From CAIWHR01 sp963843595 (lineage in GTDB: Bacteria; Pseudomonadota; Gammaproteobacteria; Burkholderiales; Casimicrobiaceae): a stretch of 64,000 nucleotides of DNA. The DNA lies in assembly GCA_963843595.1 (NCBI GenBank), contig CAWJLG010000006.1, positions 62,001 through 126,000 of the forward strand, written 5' to 3'. Position numbers and translations under genes: made by a program. This document shows, piece by piece, positions 1-8,614 of the stretch (position 1 is its first letter; each line of letters opens with the position of its first letter). The notes under the pieces were generated by a model that was not told where the DNA came from, did no database searches, and worked only from the letters and a program-made list of their open reading frames with translations.

Positions 1-167
1 TCGAAAGCCTGATTCTGCTGGCGCGCGAGCTCGGCCACCGACAGGTGGTGCTGAACGCCCAGACACAGGCGCTGCCGTTCTATACGCGATTCGGCTTTGC
101 GCCCTGCGGACCCGAATACGAGGAGGCGGGCATCGCGCACCAGGCCATGGCGAGGGACCTCAGCTGA
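1..167 (+). CDS. GNAT-family N-acetyltransferase, C-terminal fragment (partial)
   Basis: The reading frame is open from the left edge (first whole codon at base 3) to TGA at 165-167, giving about 54 residues. It contains LNAQTQALPFYTRFGFAPCG, the classic last beta-alpha-beta of the GNAT fold: a residue of the acetyl-CoA site, then the Y-x-x-x-GF motif followed by a short tail. The N-terminal part lies outside the window, so the substrate cannot be judged. ElaA/YjdJ-type GNATs end this way. It converges on the NRDE gene with only 6 bases between the stops. Confidence 0.75.
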   Translation, partial: ESLILLARELGHRQVVLNAQTQALPFYTRFGFAPCGPEYEEAGIAHQAMARDLS

Positions 168-173
168 CGGGCC

Positions 174-932
174 TCAGGCGAGTTCGAACCGGAAATCCGC
201 GTCACCGACCGCCCGTCCGGCGGCGTCGAACGTACGCTCGATGAACCGGGCGCGGCCGTCGCGACCGAGCGCCACGATCGTCGAACCCCGCGTGCCGTAG
301 CGCTCGCCGACGATGAACGGCGCGGACAGCCGTCGTTCCCAGTCGAGAGGTACGCCGGTGTGCGGCAATTCCCCGTCGGGCGCTTCGCGGGTGTCGGCCA
401 GAATCGCGAACAATGGCGACGCGTCGTCGGTGCCTGACGCGCACCAGCGGGCGATGGCGGACTTGGTGCGCTCGACTTTCGGCCACGCGGTGTCGAGTGT
501 GGCATTCGACACGCCGTAGATGCCCGGCGGCAGCGTCGGCAGCCCCGGGCCGCGATTCGAGCCGAAATGCGCGCTCCGGCAGTCGCCGCCCATGAGATTG
601 AACCCGTTGTGCGCGCTTGCCGCGCCGACGACCGCGGCCAGCGCCGCGGCAGGGTCGTTCGCGTCGGCGAGCAGCTGCGGCACCAGGGCGCCGCGAGACG
701 GTGCGGCGGGGTCGTTGCGTGCCGGATCGCGGACGTTCGTGAGCAGCGCCCAGCGGCCGCGGCGGGTGACGCCCAGCCACGTGCCGCCCGCCGCGAGGTC
801 GCGGCCGGCGAGCCAGCCTTCGTCCCACCAGTGTGCGGGCGCGGTCGGTCGGGCATGGAATTCGTCGCGGTTGGCCGCGATGACGATCGCGTAGAGGGGA
901 TGGGCGTCGAACGCCAGCAACGCAAGGCACAC
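174..932 (-). CDS. NRDE-domain (TANGO2-like) protein
   Basis: This 252-residue protein opens with CLALLAFDAHPLYAIVIAANRDEF. The NRDE tetrapeptide (residues 21-24) names the family, which is shared with eukaryotic TANGO2; its biochemical activity is not established, though a haem-related role has been proposed for TANGO2. The N-terminal Cys right after the start is typical of Ntn-hydrolase-like NRDE proteins and supports a GTG start at 932, with the Met removed to expose Cys2. An upstream ATG at 974 would bury that Cys behind 15 Arg-rich residues and overlap the upstream gene. It is the last gene of a leftward operon after ygfZ and the DUF4936 gene (7 bases downstream of the latter). Confidence 0.85.
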   Translation of the reverse strand: MCLALLAFDAHPLYAIVIAANRDEFHARPTAPAHWWDEGWLAGRDLAAGGTWLGVTRRGRWALLTNVRDPARNDPAAPSRGALVPQLLADANDPAAALAAVVGAASAHNGFNLMGGDCRSAHFGSNRGPGLPTLPPGIYGVSNATLDTAWPKVERTKSAIARWCASGTDDASPLFAILADTREAPDGELPHTGVPLDWERRLSAPFIVGERYGTRGSTIVALGRDGRARFIERTFDAAGRAVGDADFRFELA

Positions 933-939
933 GGCGGGA

Positions 940-1251
940 TCAGGATCGCGTGCGCGCCGGCGGGGGCGCGGCAAAGCGCTCGATGTGGCGCCGCCCGTCC
1001 TCGGCCAGTGCCGCCGCAGCGTTCGCGCGCACCGCGGCCTCGAGGGCGCGCCCGAAACTGCTCCAGCGGGTGACCGGCTCGTAGACTTCGAGCCACGTCC
1101 GCCGGTCGTCGCAGCGCGCCAGTAGTCGTCCGGCGACCCCGGTGCGGCGCTCGACGTCCGCGAACAGTGCCGCGATGGCGGCGCGCGTCGCCGCCGAATC
1201 CCGACGGACGCGGTAATACACGTAGACGTGCGTCGGCGCCGATGCGACCAC
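940..1251 (-). CDS. DUF4936 family protein
   Basis: A 103-residue protein reading VVASAPTHVYVYYRV...RRTGVAGRLLARCDDRRTWLEVYEPV and ending in a Pro/Arg-rich tail. It matches my knowledge of DUF4936, a small alpha/beta, ferredoxin-like domain of unknown function that sits beside ygfZ in Betaproteobacteria. The frame stays open far upstream but that part shadows ygfZ. The GTG at 1249-1251 lies 8 bases after the ygfZ stop and gives the family's normal length. The domain resembles stand-alone stress-responsive or antibiotic-monooxygenase folds, but no catalytic residues can be assigned. Likely co-translated with ygfZ and the NRDE gene. Confidence 0.7.
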   Translation of the reverse strand: MVASAPTHVYVYYRVRRDSAATRAAIAALFADVERRTGVAGRLLARCDDRRTWLEVYEPVTRWSSFGRALEAAVRANAAAALAEDGRRHIERFAAPPPARTRS

Positions 1252-1259
1252 GACGCGAC

Positions 1260-2255
1260 TCAACCGACGCGGCCGCGCGGCGCGGCGGGCGCAGGCAGCG
1301 CGTAGGGAAGTGCGAGCGGCGCCAGCAGCGGCCCGTCGGGCGCGCCGAGGCGTACATCGCCCGCCCCGGCCGCGGCGGTCTGCACGACCGCGAGTACGTC
1401 GGTGCCGCCTCCGGGTGCCGGCGCCGCGTTGACGATCGTCCCGCACGCCTGATCGCCGAACAGGCTGCTGTAGACCCGCGCGCCGGCGACGACGTCGCCG
1501 GCGTCGACGTGGAAGGCGTACGTGCGTTCCTTGAGGCGTCCCAGGTGTTGCGTGCGGGCGATGATCTCCTGTCCGGTGTAGCACCCCTTCTGGAAGCTGA
1601 CGCCGCCGAGGACCTCCCAGTTCGCGGTCTGGGCCACGAACTGGTCCTGGGTCGCCGCCGTGACGATCGGCACCCCGGCGCGGATCGTGAGCCAGCGCCA
1701 GGCGTCGAACGGCGCGGCGGCCGCATGCTGCAGCAGGGCCGTTCGCGTCGTGTCCGTTTCGGCGAACGCAACGATGACGACGAAGCGGGGACCTGGCAGC
1801 GCGATGACGGTCGCCGAACTGGACGTCGCGACGGCGAACGGCTCGGGCGCGGTGCCCAGCGCCGCCAGCAGGGCGGCCGATGCGTCGGGTCCGCCGACGC
1901 CGAACCGCGTGGTCGCGGCGGAAACGTCGGCGAGCGTGACCTTGGCGCGCAACACGTACATTGCAAGGCGTTTGCGCACGGGCTCGGCAAGGTCGGCGGG
2001 CAGGAGTGCCCGGTAGCCGGCGCCCTCGCGCCAGAGGACGAAATTCGCGAGCATCCGGCCCTTGGCCGAGTTGTAGCTCGTGTAATGCGCCCGTCCGGGC
2101 GCGAGGGCGTTCACGTCGTTCGACAGCTGCCCCTGCAGGAACGTCGAGGCGTCGGGGCCCTCGATGGCAAGGAGGGACAGCGACGAAAGGTCGCATACGA
2201 TCGCCGGGGCGGGAGCGGATGCAGGGGCGGCGGAGGGAGAGGGGAGGTCGGACAT
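1260..2255 (-). CDS. ygfZ: tRNA-modifying / folate-binding protein YgfZ
   Basis: A 331-residue member of the aminomethyltransferase (GcvT)-like YgfZ family, which uses tetrahydrofolate and supports Fe-S cluster enzymes such as MiaB. The diagnostic motif KGCYTGQE with the conserved Cys lies at residues 223-230, followed by IIARTQHLGRLKERTY. The N-terminal Ala/Pro-rich stretch (residues 5-18) is longer than in enteric homologues. It is the first gene of a leftward operon with the DUF4936 and NRDE genes, a gene order familiar from Betaproteobacteria. The upstream region is shared with the divergent rpsB. Confidence 0.93.
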   Translation of the reverse strand: MSDLPSPSAAPASAPAPAIVCDLSSLSLLAIEGPDASTFLQGQLSNDVNALAPGRAHYTSYNSAKGRMLANFVLWREGAGYRALLPADLAEPVRKRLAMYVLRAKVTLADVSAATTRFGVGGPDASAALLAALGTAPEPFAVATSSSATVIALPGPRFVVIVAFAETDTTRTALLQHAAAAPFDAWRWLTIRAGVPIVTAATQDQFVAQTANWEVLGGVSFQKGCYTGQEIIARTQHLGRLKERTYAFHVDAGDVVAGARVYSSLFGDQACGTIVNAAPAPGGGTDVLAVVQTAAAGAGDVRLGAPDGPLLAPLALPYALPAPAAPRGRVG

Positions 2256-2497
2256 GGCGGGGCTCGCGTCGATGGTCGTGCCGGGGTCGCCGACAGGGAC
2301 AATATCGTGTTAAAATTTAATGTTAGCTCGACTTGGTGGTGGCGTGGTCCGGGATCAATAGGGGGCGCACCGGCCGGGACGGGCAAATTCGCAGACCCGC
2401 GCACCTCAGGGTGCCCGAACCGCGGCAGCGCAACAGCCTGCCCGCGCGTTCGAGCCGACATGCGGGTCGTGGCTCAACCCTGAAATGGAGTACAGGC
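2256..2497 (+). promoter_or_regulatory. rpsB 5' leader and divergent ygfZ/rpsB promoter region
   Basis: This 242-base gene-free stretch separates divergent ygfZ and rpsB. An AT-rich island at 2300-2322, the only one nearby, contains TAAAAT at 2311-2316, a likely -10 region for rpsB; no convincing -35 was seen. Transcription from there leaves a leader of roughly 170 bases. Just before the ribosome-binding site, GAGCCGAC (2452-2459) can pair with GTC-GT-GGCTC (2466-2475). Long structured rpsB leaders in gammaproteobacteria bind S2 for feedback control; whether this one does is inference. Confidence 0.45.
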
Positions 2498-3241
2498 ATG
2501 TCCGTCACGATGCGTCAGATGCTGGAAGCCGGAGTCCACTTCGGCCACCAGACGCGGTACTGGAATCCGAAGATGGCCGAGTACATTTTCGGCCAGCGCA
2601 ACAAGATCCACATCGTCAACCTCGAAAAGACGATGCAGATGTACCAGGAGGCGATGAAGTTCGTCCGCCAACTGGCCTCGAACAAGGGCACGATCCTCTT
2701 CGTGGGCACCAAGCGCCAGGCGCGCGACATCGTCGCCGAGGAGGCCCGCCGCTGCGCGATGCCATACGTCGACGCCCGCTGGCTGGGCGGAATGCTGACC
2801 AATTTCAAGACGGTCAAGCAGTCGATCAAGCGGCTGAAGGACCTCGAGCAGATGCAGCAGGACGGCACGTTCGAGAAGATGAACAAGCGCGAGGCGCTCA
2901 CGCTGCAGCGCGAGCTGGACAAGCTCAACAAGAGCCTGGGCGGCATCAAGGATCTCGTGGGCCTTCCCGACGCGCTGTTCGTCATCGACGTCGGCTATCA
3001 CAAGATCGCCGTCACCGAGGCGACCAAGCTCGGCATCCCGATCGTCGCGGTCGTCGACACGAATCACTCGCCGATCGGCATCGCTCACGTGATCCCGGGC
3101 AACGACGACTCGAGCCGCGCGATCCGGCTGTACGCGCGGGGTGCCGCGGACGCGATCCTCGAAGGCAGGAGCCAGGTCATCCAGGAGATCGTCCAGGCGG
3201 GCGACGAGTTCGTCGAAGTCGCGGACGACGCGACGGCCTAG
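2498..3241 (+). CDS. rpsB: 30S ribosomal protein S2
   Basis: A 247-residue protein, the normal length, starting MSVTMRQMLEAGVHFGHQTRYWNPKMAEYIFG, the canonical S2 N-terminus, and containing TNFKTVKQSIKRL and the C-terminal IPIVAVVDTNHSP...IPGNDDSSRAI signature. S2 binds the 30S head/body junction next to S1. The ATG at 2498 is preceded by GGAG at a good distance; in-frame codons further upstream are leader. It heads the rpsB-tsf-pyrH-frr cluster and is followed by a strong intrinsic terminator, so downstream genes get only read-through transcription or use another promoter. Confidence 0.98.
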   Translation: MSVTMRQMLEAGVHFGHQTRYWNPKMAEYIFGQRNKIHIVNLEKTMQMYQEAMKFVRQLASNKGTILFVGTKRQARDIVAEEARRCAMPYVDARWLGGMLTNFKTVKQSIKRLKDLEQMQQDGTFEKMNKREALTLQRELDKLNKSLGGIKDLVGLPDALFVIDVGYHKIAVTEATKLGIPIVAVVDTNHSPIGIAHVIPGNDDSSRAIRLYARGAADAILEGRSQVIQEIVQAGDEFVEVADDATA

Positions 3242-3254
3242 GCGCTCTCCGCAA

Positions 3255-3276
3255 GGGGGCCGCGGCCCCCTTTTTT
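3255..3276 (+). terminator. Rho-independent terminator after rpsB
   Basis: The arms GGGGGCC and GGCCCCC surround a minimal loop and are followed directly by six T residues (3271-3276), 14 bases after the rpsB stop. Two A residues before the stem can extend pairing into the T-run. This would separate the highly expressed S2 message from tsf or attenuate it. Confidence 0.88.
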
Positions 3277-3379
3277 CGGTCACGACCATCGCGCTTGCCC
3301 GGAGGTGGCGGGCGCGGTCCGCGGAACTCCCGGGGCGGCCGGTGTTCCGATAACGTTTGATGCGACTCGGAGTCTCGAA

Positions 3380-4276
3380 ATGGCGGAAATTTCCGCGAGC
3401 ATGGTGATGGAGCTGCGCCAGCGCACCGGGCTGGGCATGATGGAATGCAAGAAGGCGCTGACCGAAGCCGGCGCCGACCTCGCGAAGGCGGAGGAACTGC
3501 TGCGCATCAAGAGCGGCGCGAAGGCCTCCAAAGCAGCGGGGCGCGTGGCCGCCGAAGGCGTCGTCGGGGCCTGGCTCGCGGCAGACGGCAAGTCGGCGGC
3601 GATGGTCGAGGTCAACTGCGAGACCGACTTCGTGTCCCGCAACGAGGATTTCATCGCATTCGCGAAGAACGTCGCGCGTGTCGTCGGCGAAAAGAACCCG
3701 GCGGATGTCGCCGCTGTTTCGGCATTGGCCCTCGACGGCGGCACGGTCGAGTCGGTGCGCCAGGCACTGGTCCAGAAGATCGGCGAGAACATGTCGATCC
3801 GCCGCTTCGCGCGGTTTACCAGCCCGGCACGGCTCGTCCAGTACCTGCACGGCGGTGCGCGGATCGGCGTCACTGTCGAGATCCAGGGCGGCGACGACGC
3901 GACCGGCAAGGACGTCGCGATGCACATCGCGGCAGGTGCCGCGCCGGGCGCGGTGCGTCCGGTCTGCGTGTCGCGTGCGGAGGTTCCGGCGGACATGATC
4001 GAGAAGGAACGGGCGATCTACACGGCGCAGGCGGCCGAATCGGGCAAGCCGGCCGAGATCGTCGCGAAGATGGTCGAAGGCCGGGTCAACAAGTACCTTG
4101 CCGAGGTGACGCTGCTCGGCCAGCCGTTCGTCAAGAATCCCGACGAGAGCGTGGAGAAGTACCTGAAGGCCAAGGGCGCGACGGTCAAGGGTTTTCTGCT
4201 CTACGTCGTCGGCGAAGGCATCGAGAAGAAGAAGGACGATTTCGCTGCCGAGGTCGCGGCGATGGCGAAGGCGTAA
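3380..4276 (+). CDS. tsf: Elongation factor Ts
   Basis: A 298-residue nucleotide-exchange factor for EF-Tu. The N-terminal UBA-like domain reads MAEISASMVMELRQRTGLGMMECKKALTEAGAD, and the EF-Tu-contact motif TDFVSRNEDF is present (about residues 80-89), followed by the core and coiled-coil regions. The ATG at 3380 was chosen because it yields the canonical start; the frame upstream has no family homology. The 138-base gap after rpsB holds the terminator and presumably a tsf promoter. Confidence 0.98.
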   Translation: MAEISASMVMELRQRTGLGMMECKKALTEAGADLAKAEELLRIKSGAKASKAAGRVAAEGVVGAWLAADGKSAAMVEVNCETDFVSRNEDFIAFAKNVARVVGEKNPADVAAVSALALDGGTVESVRQALVQKIGENMSIRRFARFTSPARLVQYLHGGARIGVTVEIQGGDDATGKDVAMHIAAGAAPGAVRPVCVSRAEVPADMIEKERAIYTAQAAESGKPAEIVAKMVEGRVNKYLAEVTLLGQPFVKNPDESVEKYLKAKGATVKGFLLYVVGEGIEKKKDDFAAEVAAMAKA

Positions 4277-4330
4277 CCCGCGCCGCTGCCGTCGTCCCGC
4301 TCGCGTCCCACCCGATCGGAGTCCGTCGCC

Positions 4331-5089
4331 ATGAGCCCGCCGTCTGCCGCACCCCTCGCCGTCGCCGTCCCGAACGCAGAGCCCGCCTACCGGCGGATCC
4401 TGCTCAAGCTGTCCGGCGAGGCGCTGATGGGTGACGACCCGTACGGCATCAATCGCGAGGTGATCGACCGGATCGTCGCCGAGGTCGCCGAAGTTGTCCG
4501 GCTCGGCGTGCAGATCGCCGTCGTGATCGGTGGCGGCAACATCTTTCGTGGCGTCGCGCCGGGCGCCGCGGGTATGGACCGGGCGACGGCCGACTACATG
4601 GGAATGCTGGCGACGCTGATGAACGCGCTGGCGTTGCAGGATGCGCTGCGCCGCGCAGGCGTCGAGTCGCGCGTGCAGTCGGCGCTGCGCATCGACCAGG
4701 TCGCCGAGCCCTACATCCGCGGCCGAGCGCTGCGTCACCTCGAGGAAGGCAAGGTCGTCATCTTCGCCGCGGGCACGGGCAACCCGTTCTTCACGACCGA
4801 CACCGCCGCGGCGCTGCGCGGCCGCGAGATGGGCGTCGACATCGTGCTCAAGGCGACCAAGGTCGACGGCGTCTACACCGCCGACCCGAACAAGGACCCC
4901 ACGGCGAAGCGGTATGCCGAGCTCACCTTCGACGAGGCGATCGTGAAGAACCTGAAGGTCATGGACGCGACGGCGCTCGCGCTGTGCCGCGACCAGAACA
5001 TGTTGCTCAAGGTGTTCTCGATCTTCGCGCCCGGCGCACTGAAGCGCGTCGTGCTCGGCGAGAGCGAGGGCACGCTCGTCCACTGCTAG
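4331..5089 (+). CDS. pyrH: UMP kinase
   Basis: A 252-residue hexameric UMP kinase (UMP + ATP to UDP + ADP) of the amino-acid-kinase fold. RILLKLSGEALMG near residue 22, VIGGGNIFRG, DRATADYMGMLATLMNALALQDAL and VDGVYTADPNKDPTAKRY are all family landmarks. The N-terminus carries about 20 extra residues (Pro/Ala-rich) before the kinase core; GGAG at 4318-4321 supports this ATG. It lies between tsf and frr with short spacing. Confidence 0.97.
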   Translation: MSPPSAAPLAVAVPNAEPAYRRILLKLSGEALMGDDPYGINREVIDRIVAEVAEVVRLGVQIAVVIGGGNIFRGVAPGAAGMDRATADYMGMLATLMNALALQDALRRAGVESRVQSALRIDQVAEPYIRGRALRHLEEGKVVIFAAGTGNPFFTTDTAAALRGREMGVDIVLKATKVDGVYTADPNKDPTAKRYAELTFDEAIVKNLKVMDATALALCRDQNMLLKVFSIFAPGALKRVVLGESEGTLVHC

Positions 5090-5097
5090 GAGGAACG

Positions 5098-5655
5098 ATG
5101 ATCGCCGACATCAAGAAATCGGCCGAGCAGAAGATGGCGAAGTCGGTCGAGTCGCTCAAGCTCGATCTGGGCAAGGTCCGCACGGGCCGCGCCCACACCG
5201 GCTTGCTCGACCATCTGCACGTCGACTACTACGGCACGCCGATGCCGATCAACCAGGTGGCCAACGTCACGCTCGCGGACGCCCGGACGATCGCCGTCCA
5301 GCCCTGGGAAAAGAAGATGATCCCGGTCGTCGAGAAGGCGATCCGCGACTCCGATCTCGGGCTCAACCCGGCGACCTCGGGCGACGTGATCCGCGTGCCC
5401 ATGCCGGCGTTGACCGAGGAACGGCGCAAGGAATTGATCAAGGTCGTTCGGCACGAGGCCGAAAATGCACGCATTGCCGTGCGCAACATCCGTCGCGATG
5501 CGAACGAACATCTGAAGAGGCTGCTCAAGAGCCACGAGGTGGCCGAGGACGACGAACGCCACGCGCAGACCGACGTGCAGAAGCTCACCGACCGGTTCAT
5601 CGCCGAGATCGACAAGATCCTCGCGGCCAAGGAAGCGGACCTGATGGCGATCTGA
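5098..5655 (+). CDS. frr: Ribosome recycling factor
   Basis: A 185-residue RRF, the normal length, which with EF-G splits post-termination ribosomes. The start MIADIKKSAEQKMAKSVESLK is preceded by a strong AGGAGG, and the protein contains LGKVRTGRAH, the hinge and VRNIRRDANEHLKRL. The N-terminal Met-Ile-Ala start at 5098 overlaps nothing and follows the pyrH stop by 8 bases, so the two are probably translationally linked. Confidence 0.98.
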   Translation: MIADIKKSAEQKMAKSVESLKLDLGKVRTGRAHTGLLDHLHVDYYGTPMPINQVANVTLADARTIAVQPWEKKMIPVVEKAIRDSDLGLNPATSGDVIRVPMPALTEERRKELIKVVRHEAENARIAVRNIRRDANEHLKRLLKSHEVAEDDERHAQTDVQKLTDRFIAEIDKILAAKEADLMAI

Positions 5656-5694
5656 GCCGGAAACGGGGAAGGACGGCGCCGCCGGACGCGCCGT

Positions 5695-6507
5695 GTGACC
5701 CTGCCGGCACCGAAAGCGATCCCGGTCCCCCAACTCATGCCAGCGTTTCCCAGCTCCACGCGCGACATTCCCGTCACCGGCGGGGTCCCGCGCCATGTCG
5801 CCATCATCATGGACGGCAACGGCCGTTGGGCCAAGCAGCGGTACCTGCCGCGCGTGGCCGGTCATCGCAGGGGCGTCGAGGCGGTGCGCGGTGTCGTCAA
5901 GGCCTGCGTTGACCGCGGTGTCGACTACCTGACCTTGTTCGCATTCTCCAGCGAGAACTGGCGGCGGCCCGCCGAGGAGATCTCGATCCTGATGGACCTG
6001 TTCCTGCGTGCGCTGGAGCAGGAGGTCGACAAGCTGCACGAGAACGAGATCCGGTTCAAGGTGATCGGCGACACGACGCGCTTCGACGCGCGCATCTGCG
6101 ACCTGATCGCCGCCGGGGAATCGCTGACTGCCGGCAACACCCGGCTTACACTGACGATCGCCGCCAACTACGGCGGGCGCTGGGACATCGCACAGGCGGC
6201 GGGCCGTTACTTCGCGGTGCATCCGGAAGCGGCGCGTGACGGCGGCGCGTTCCGCCCCGAGTCGATCGAGCCCTTTCTCGCGACGGCCTACGCGCCGGAA
6301 CCCGACCTCTTCATCCGTACCGGCGGCGAACGACGCATCTCGAATTTCATGCTCTGGCAGCTCGCGTACACCGAACTCTATTTCACCGACCTCCTGTGGC
6401 CGGACTTCGACCCTGCGGCGCTGGACGCCGCGTTCGACTGGTACCGCGACCGCGAACGGCGCTTCGGCCGCACCAGCGAGCAGGTCCAGGCGGCGGAGTC
6501 GCAATGA
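5695..6507 (+). CDS. uppS: Isoprenyl transferase (di-trans,poly-cis-undecaprenyl-diphosphate synthase)
   Basis: A 270-residue cis-prenyltransferase making the C55 carrier lipid for peptidoglycan and O-antigen. It shows the FPP-binding motif IIMDGNGRWAKQR, GHRRGVEAVRGVVKAC, FAFSSENWRRP and the C-terminal EPDLFIRTGGERRISNFMLWQLAYTELYF. A GTG at 5695 opens the frame; an ATG at 5737 would remove 14 non-conserved residues and is equally possible. It sits between frr and cdsA, as in most proteobacteria. Confidence 0.96.
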   Translation: MTLPAPKAIPVPQLMPAFPSSTRDIPVTGGVPRHVAIIMDGNGRWAKQRYLPRVAGHRRGVEAVRGVVKACVDRGVDYLTLFAFSSENWRRPAEEISILMDLFLRALEQEVDKLHENEIRFKVIGDTTRFDARICDLIAAGESLTAGNTRLTLTIAANYGGRWDIAQAAGRYFAVHPEAARDGGAFRPESIEPFLATAYAPEPDLFIRTGGERRISNFMLWQLAYTELYFTDLLWPDFDPAALDAAFDWYRDRERRFGRTSEQVQAAESQ

Positions 6508-6581
6508 TCGACGCGTGTGTTCCGCAGGAAGCTGGACGCGGCAGGTCATGTCGAGGCGGCGCCTAGCGCACCGCCCGCGCG

Positions 6582-7424
6582 ATGCTCGTCACGCGTGTCC
6601 TCACTGCCGTCGTCCTCGTGCCGCTCGTGCTCGCGGCATTGTTCCTGCTGCCGCCCGCCGGCTGGGGCGCGGTCTCGCTCGTGGCGATCGTCGTCGCTTC
6701 CGCCGAATGGGCGAATCTCGCCGGCTACCGGAAACCGGCGTGGCTGCTGTTCGTCGCGGGGACGATCGCGATCGGCAGCTGGCTGCTGTTCGCGGCGCCG
6801 GCCGGATTCGCTCGCGGCTGGCCGGATGCCGTGGTGCTGACCGCGTGTGGCGGCGCCACGCTGTTCTGGCTGCTCGTTGCACCGCCCTGGCTGCGGCATC
6901 GCTGGCGGCCGGTCTTCGCGCCCGTGCTCGCGGGCGTCGGCTGGCTGGTCCTGGTCGGCGCGTGGGTGGCCGTCGTCGAGCTGCAGGCGCGGTCGCCGTG
7001 GCTCGTCCTGGCCGCGATGGCGATCGTCTGGGTTGCCGACACGGCCGCCTATTTCGCCGGCCGCGCCTTCGGGCGCCGCAAGCTCGCGCCCGAAATAAGT
7101 CCGGGCAAGACGTGGGAAGGCGTCTACGGCGCGCTCGCGGCGGTGGTCGTCTACGCGCTCGCGCTGACGCCCTTTGCCGCCGCCGCCGGCTATTCGGGCG
7201 CCGTCACGCCGATCGTCGTTTTCGTCTGGGTGGCCTTTGCGCTGGTGCTGGCCGGCCTTTCCGTCGCCGGTGATCTTTTCGAATCGCTGCTGAAGCGCCA
7301 GGCCGGCGTCAAGGACAGCGGCAGCCTCCTGCCGGGGCACGGCGGGATTCTCGACCGGATCGATGCGCTGCTCGCGGCGATGCCGCCCGCTGCGGTCGCG
7401 ACGCTCGCGTTCCTGCACCGATGA
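6582..7424 (+). CDS. cdsA: Phosphatidate cytidylyltransferase
   Basis: A 280-residue multi-pass inner-membrane enzyme making CDP-diacylglycerol from phosphatidate and CTP. Several hydrophobic helices are visible (for example residues 3-27 and 60-70), and the C-terminal signature SVAGDLFESLLKRQAGVKDSGSLLPGHGGILDRID is intact. The ATGA at 7421-7424 overlaps the dxr start, implying translational coupling. Confidence 0.96.
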   Translation: MLVTRVLTAVVLVPLVLAALFLLPPAGWGAVSLVAIVVASAEWANLAGYRKPAWLLFVAGTIAIGSWLLFAAPAGFARGWPDAVVLTACGGATLFWLLVAPPWLRHRWRPVFAPVLAGVGWLVLVGAWVAVVELQARSPWLVLAAMAIVWVADTAAYFAGRAFGRRKLAPEISPGKTWEGVYGALAAVVVYALALTPFAAAAGYSGAVTPIVVFVWVAFALVLAGLSVAGDLFESLLKRQAGVKDSGSLLPGHGGILDRIDALLAAMPPAAVATLAFLHR

Positions 7425-8614
7425 CGCGCCGGCGCCTCTCCCTACTCGGAGCCACGGGCTCGATCGGCGATTCGACGCTCGACGTCGTCGCCCGCCACCC
7501 CGACCGGTTCGAGGTGGCGGCGCTCGCGGCGCACGGACAGTGGCAAAAGCTCGCGCTGCTTTGCCGCCGCTTCCGGCCACTGGTTGCCGCGCTGGTCGAC
7601 CCGGACGCGGCGCGGGCACTCGAGCGCGAGCTTGCCGGTGCCGGGCTGCCGACCCGCGTCCTGGCCGGCGAGGAGGGCGTGTGCGCAGCCGCCACACTGC
7701 CGGAAGCGGACACCGTTCTTGCGGCGATCGTCGGCGCGGCGGGCCTGATGCCGACCATGGCGGCCGCCCGTGCGGGAAAGCGGATTCTCCTCGCGAACAA
7801 GGAGGCGCTGGTGATTGGCGGTGCGGCGTTCATGGCCGCGGCCACCGCCGGCGGCGCAATGCTGCTGCCGATCGACAGCGAGCACAACGCGATTTTCCAG
7901 TGCCTGCCGCGCGGTTACGCCCGCGAACCCGGCGTGGCCGGCGTGCGTCGGATCCTGCTCACGGCGTCCGGCGGACCGTTCCGCACGACGCCGATTGCCG
8001 AGCTTGCGCGCGTCACGCCGGAACAGGCCTGCGCACACCCGAAGTGGGTGATGGGTCGCAAGATCAGCGTCGACTCGGCGACGATGATGAACAAGGGACT
8101 CGAAGTGATCGAGGCGCACTGGCTGTTCGGCGCGACGCACGAGCGCATCGAGGTGGTCATCCATCCGGAGAGCGTCATCCATTCGCTGGTCGAGTACGTT
8201 GATGGCAGCGTGCTCGCTCAGCTCGGCAATCCCGACATGCGCACGCCGATCGCGCAGGCGCTGGCCTATCCCGAGCGTGTCGATGCCGGTGTCGATGCGC
8301 TCCAGCTCGCGCGCATCGGTGCGCTGACGTTCGCGGCGCCGGACCTCGATCGATTTCCCTGCCTCGCGCTCGCTTACGGCGCGCTCGATGCGGGCGGCAC
8401 GGCGCCCGCGGTGCTCAACGCGGCCAACGAGGTCGCCGTTGCGGCGTTCCTCGAAGGACGCATCCGCTACACCGACATCGCGCCGGCGTGCGCCGAGGCG
8501 CTCGCACGCCTTCCGGCATCCCCCCTCGCCACGCTGGACGACGCGCTCGCGGCCGACGCGGCTGCTCGCGCCGCGACCCGGACCTGGCTCAAACTACCGC
8601 CGCTCGCCGCCTGA
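7421..8614 (+). CDS. dxr: 1-deoxy-D-xylulose 5-phosphate reductoisomerase
   Basis: A 397-residue enzyme of the MEP isoprenoid pathway that converts DXP to MEP with NADPH and a divalent metal. The NADPH-binding GATGSIGDSTLDVV lies at residues 5-18; LLANKEALVIGG, PIDSEHNAIFQCL and the metal/substrate region ILLTASGGPFR...HPKWVMGRKISVDSATMMNKGLEVIEAHWLF follow. The start overlaps the cdsA stop (ATGA), and the end overlaps the rseP start by one base. Confidence 0.97.
   Translation: MTRRRLSLLGATGSIGDSTLDVVARHPDRFEVAALAAHGQWQKLALLCRRFRPLVAALVDPDAARALERELAGAGLPTRVLAGEEGVCAAATLPEADTVLAAIVGAAGLMPTMAAARAGKRILLANKEALVIGGAAFMAAATAGGAMLLPIDSEHNAIFQCLPRGYAREPGVAGVRRILLTASGGPFRTTPIAELARVTPEQACAHPKWVMGRKISVDSATMMNKGLEVIEAHWLFGATHERIEVVIHPESVIHSLVEYVDGSVLAQLGNPDMRTPIAQALAYPERVDAGVDALQLARIGALTFAAPDLDRFPCLALAYGALDAGGTAPAVLNAANEVAVAAFLEGRIRYTDIAPACAEALARLPASPLATLDDALAADAAARAATRTWLKLPPLAA

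Noticed and set aside
80..1990. Long minus-strand frame of 636 codons across the NRDE/ygfZ region
   Set aside because: Arg/Ser/Pro-rich shadow of the NRDE and ygfZ genes with no recognisable domain. The same applies to many other long antisense or out-of-frame ORFs in this GC-rich window.
2474..5083. An 869-codon antisense ORF opposite rpsB-tsf-pyrH
   Set aside because: Composition is His/Asp/Arg/Leu-rich, typical of the antisense frame of high-GC genes; no domain is visible and three core genes occupy the other strand.
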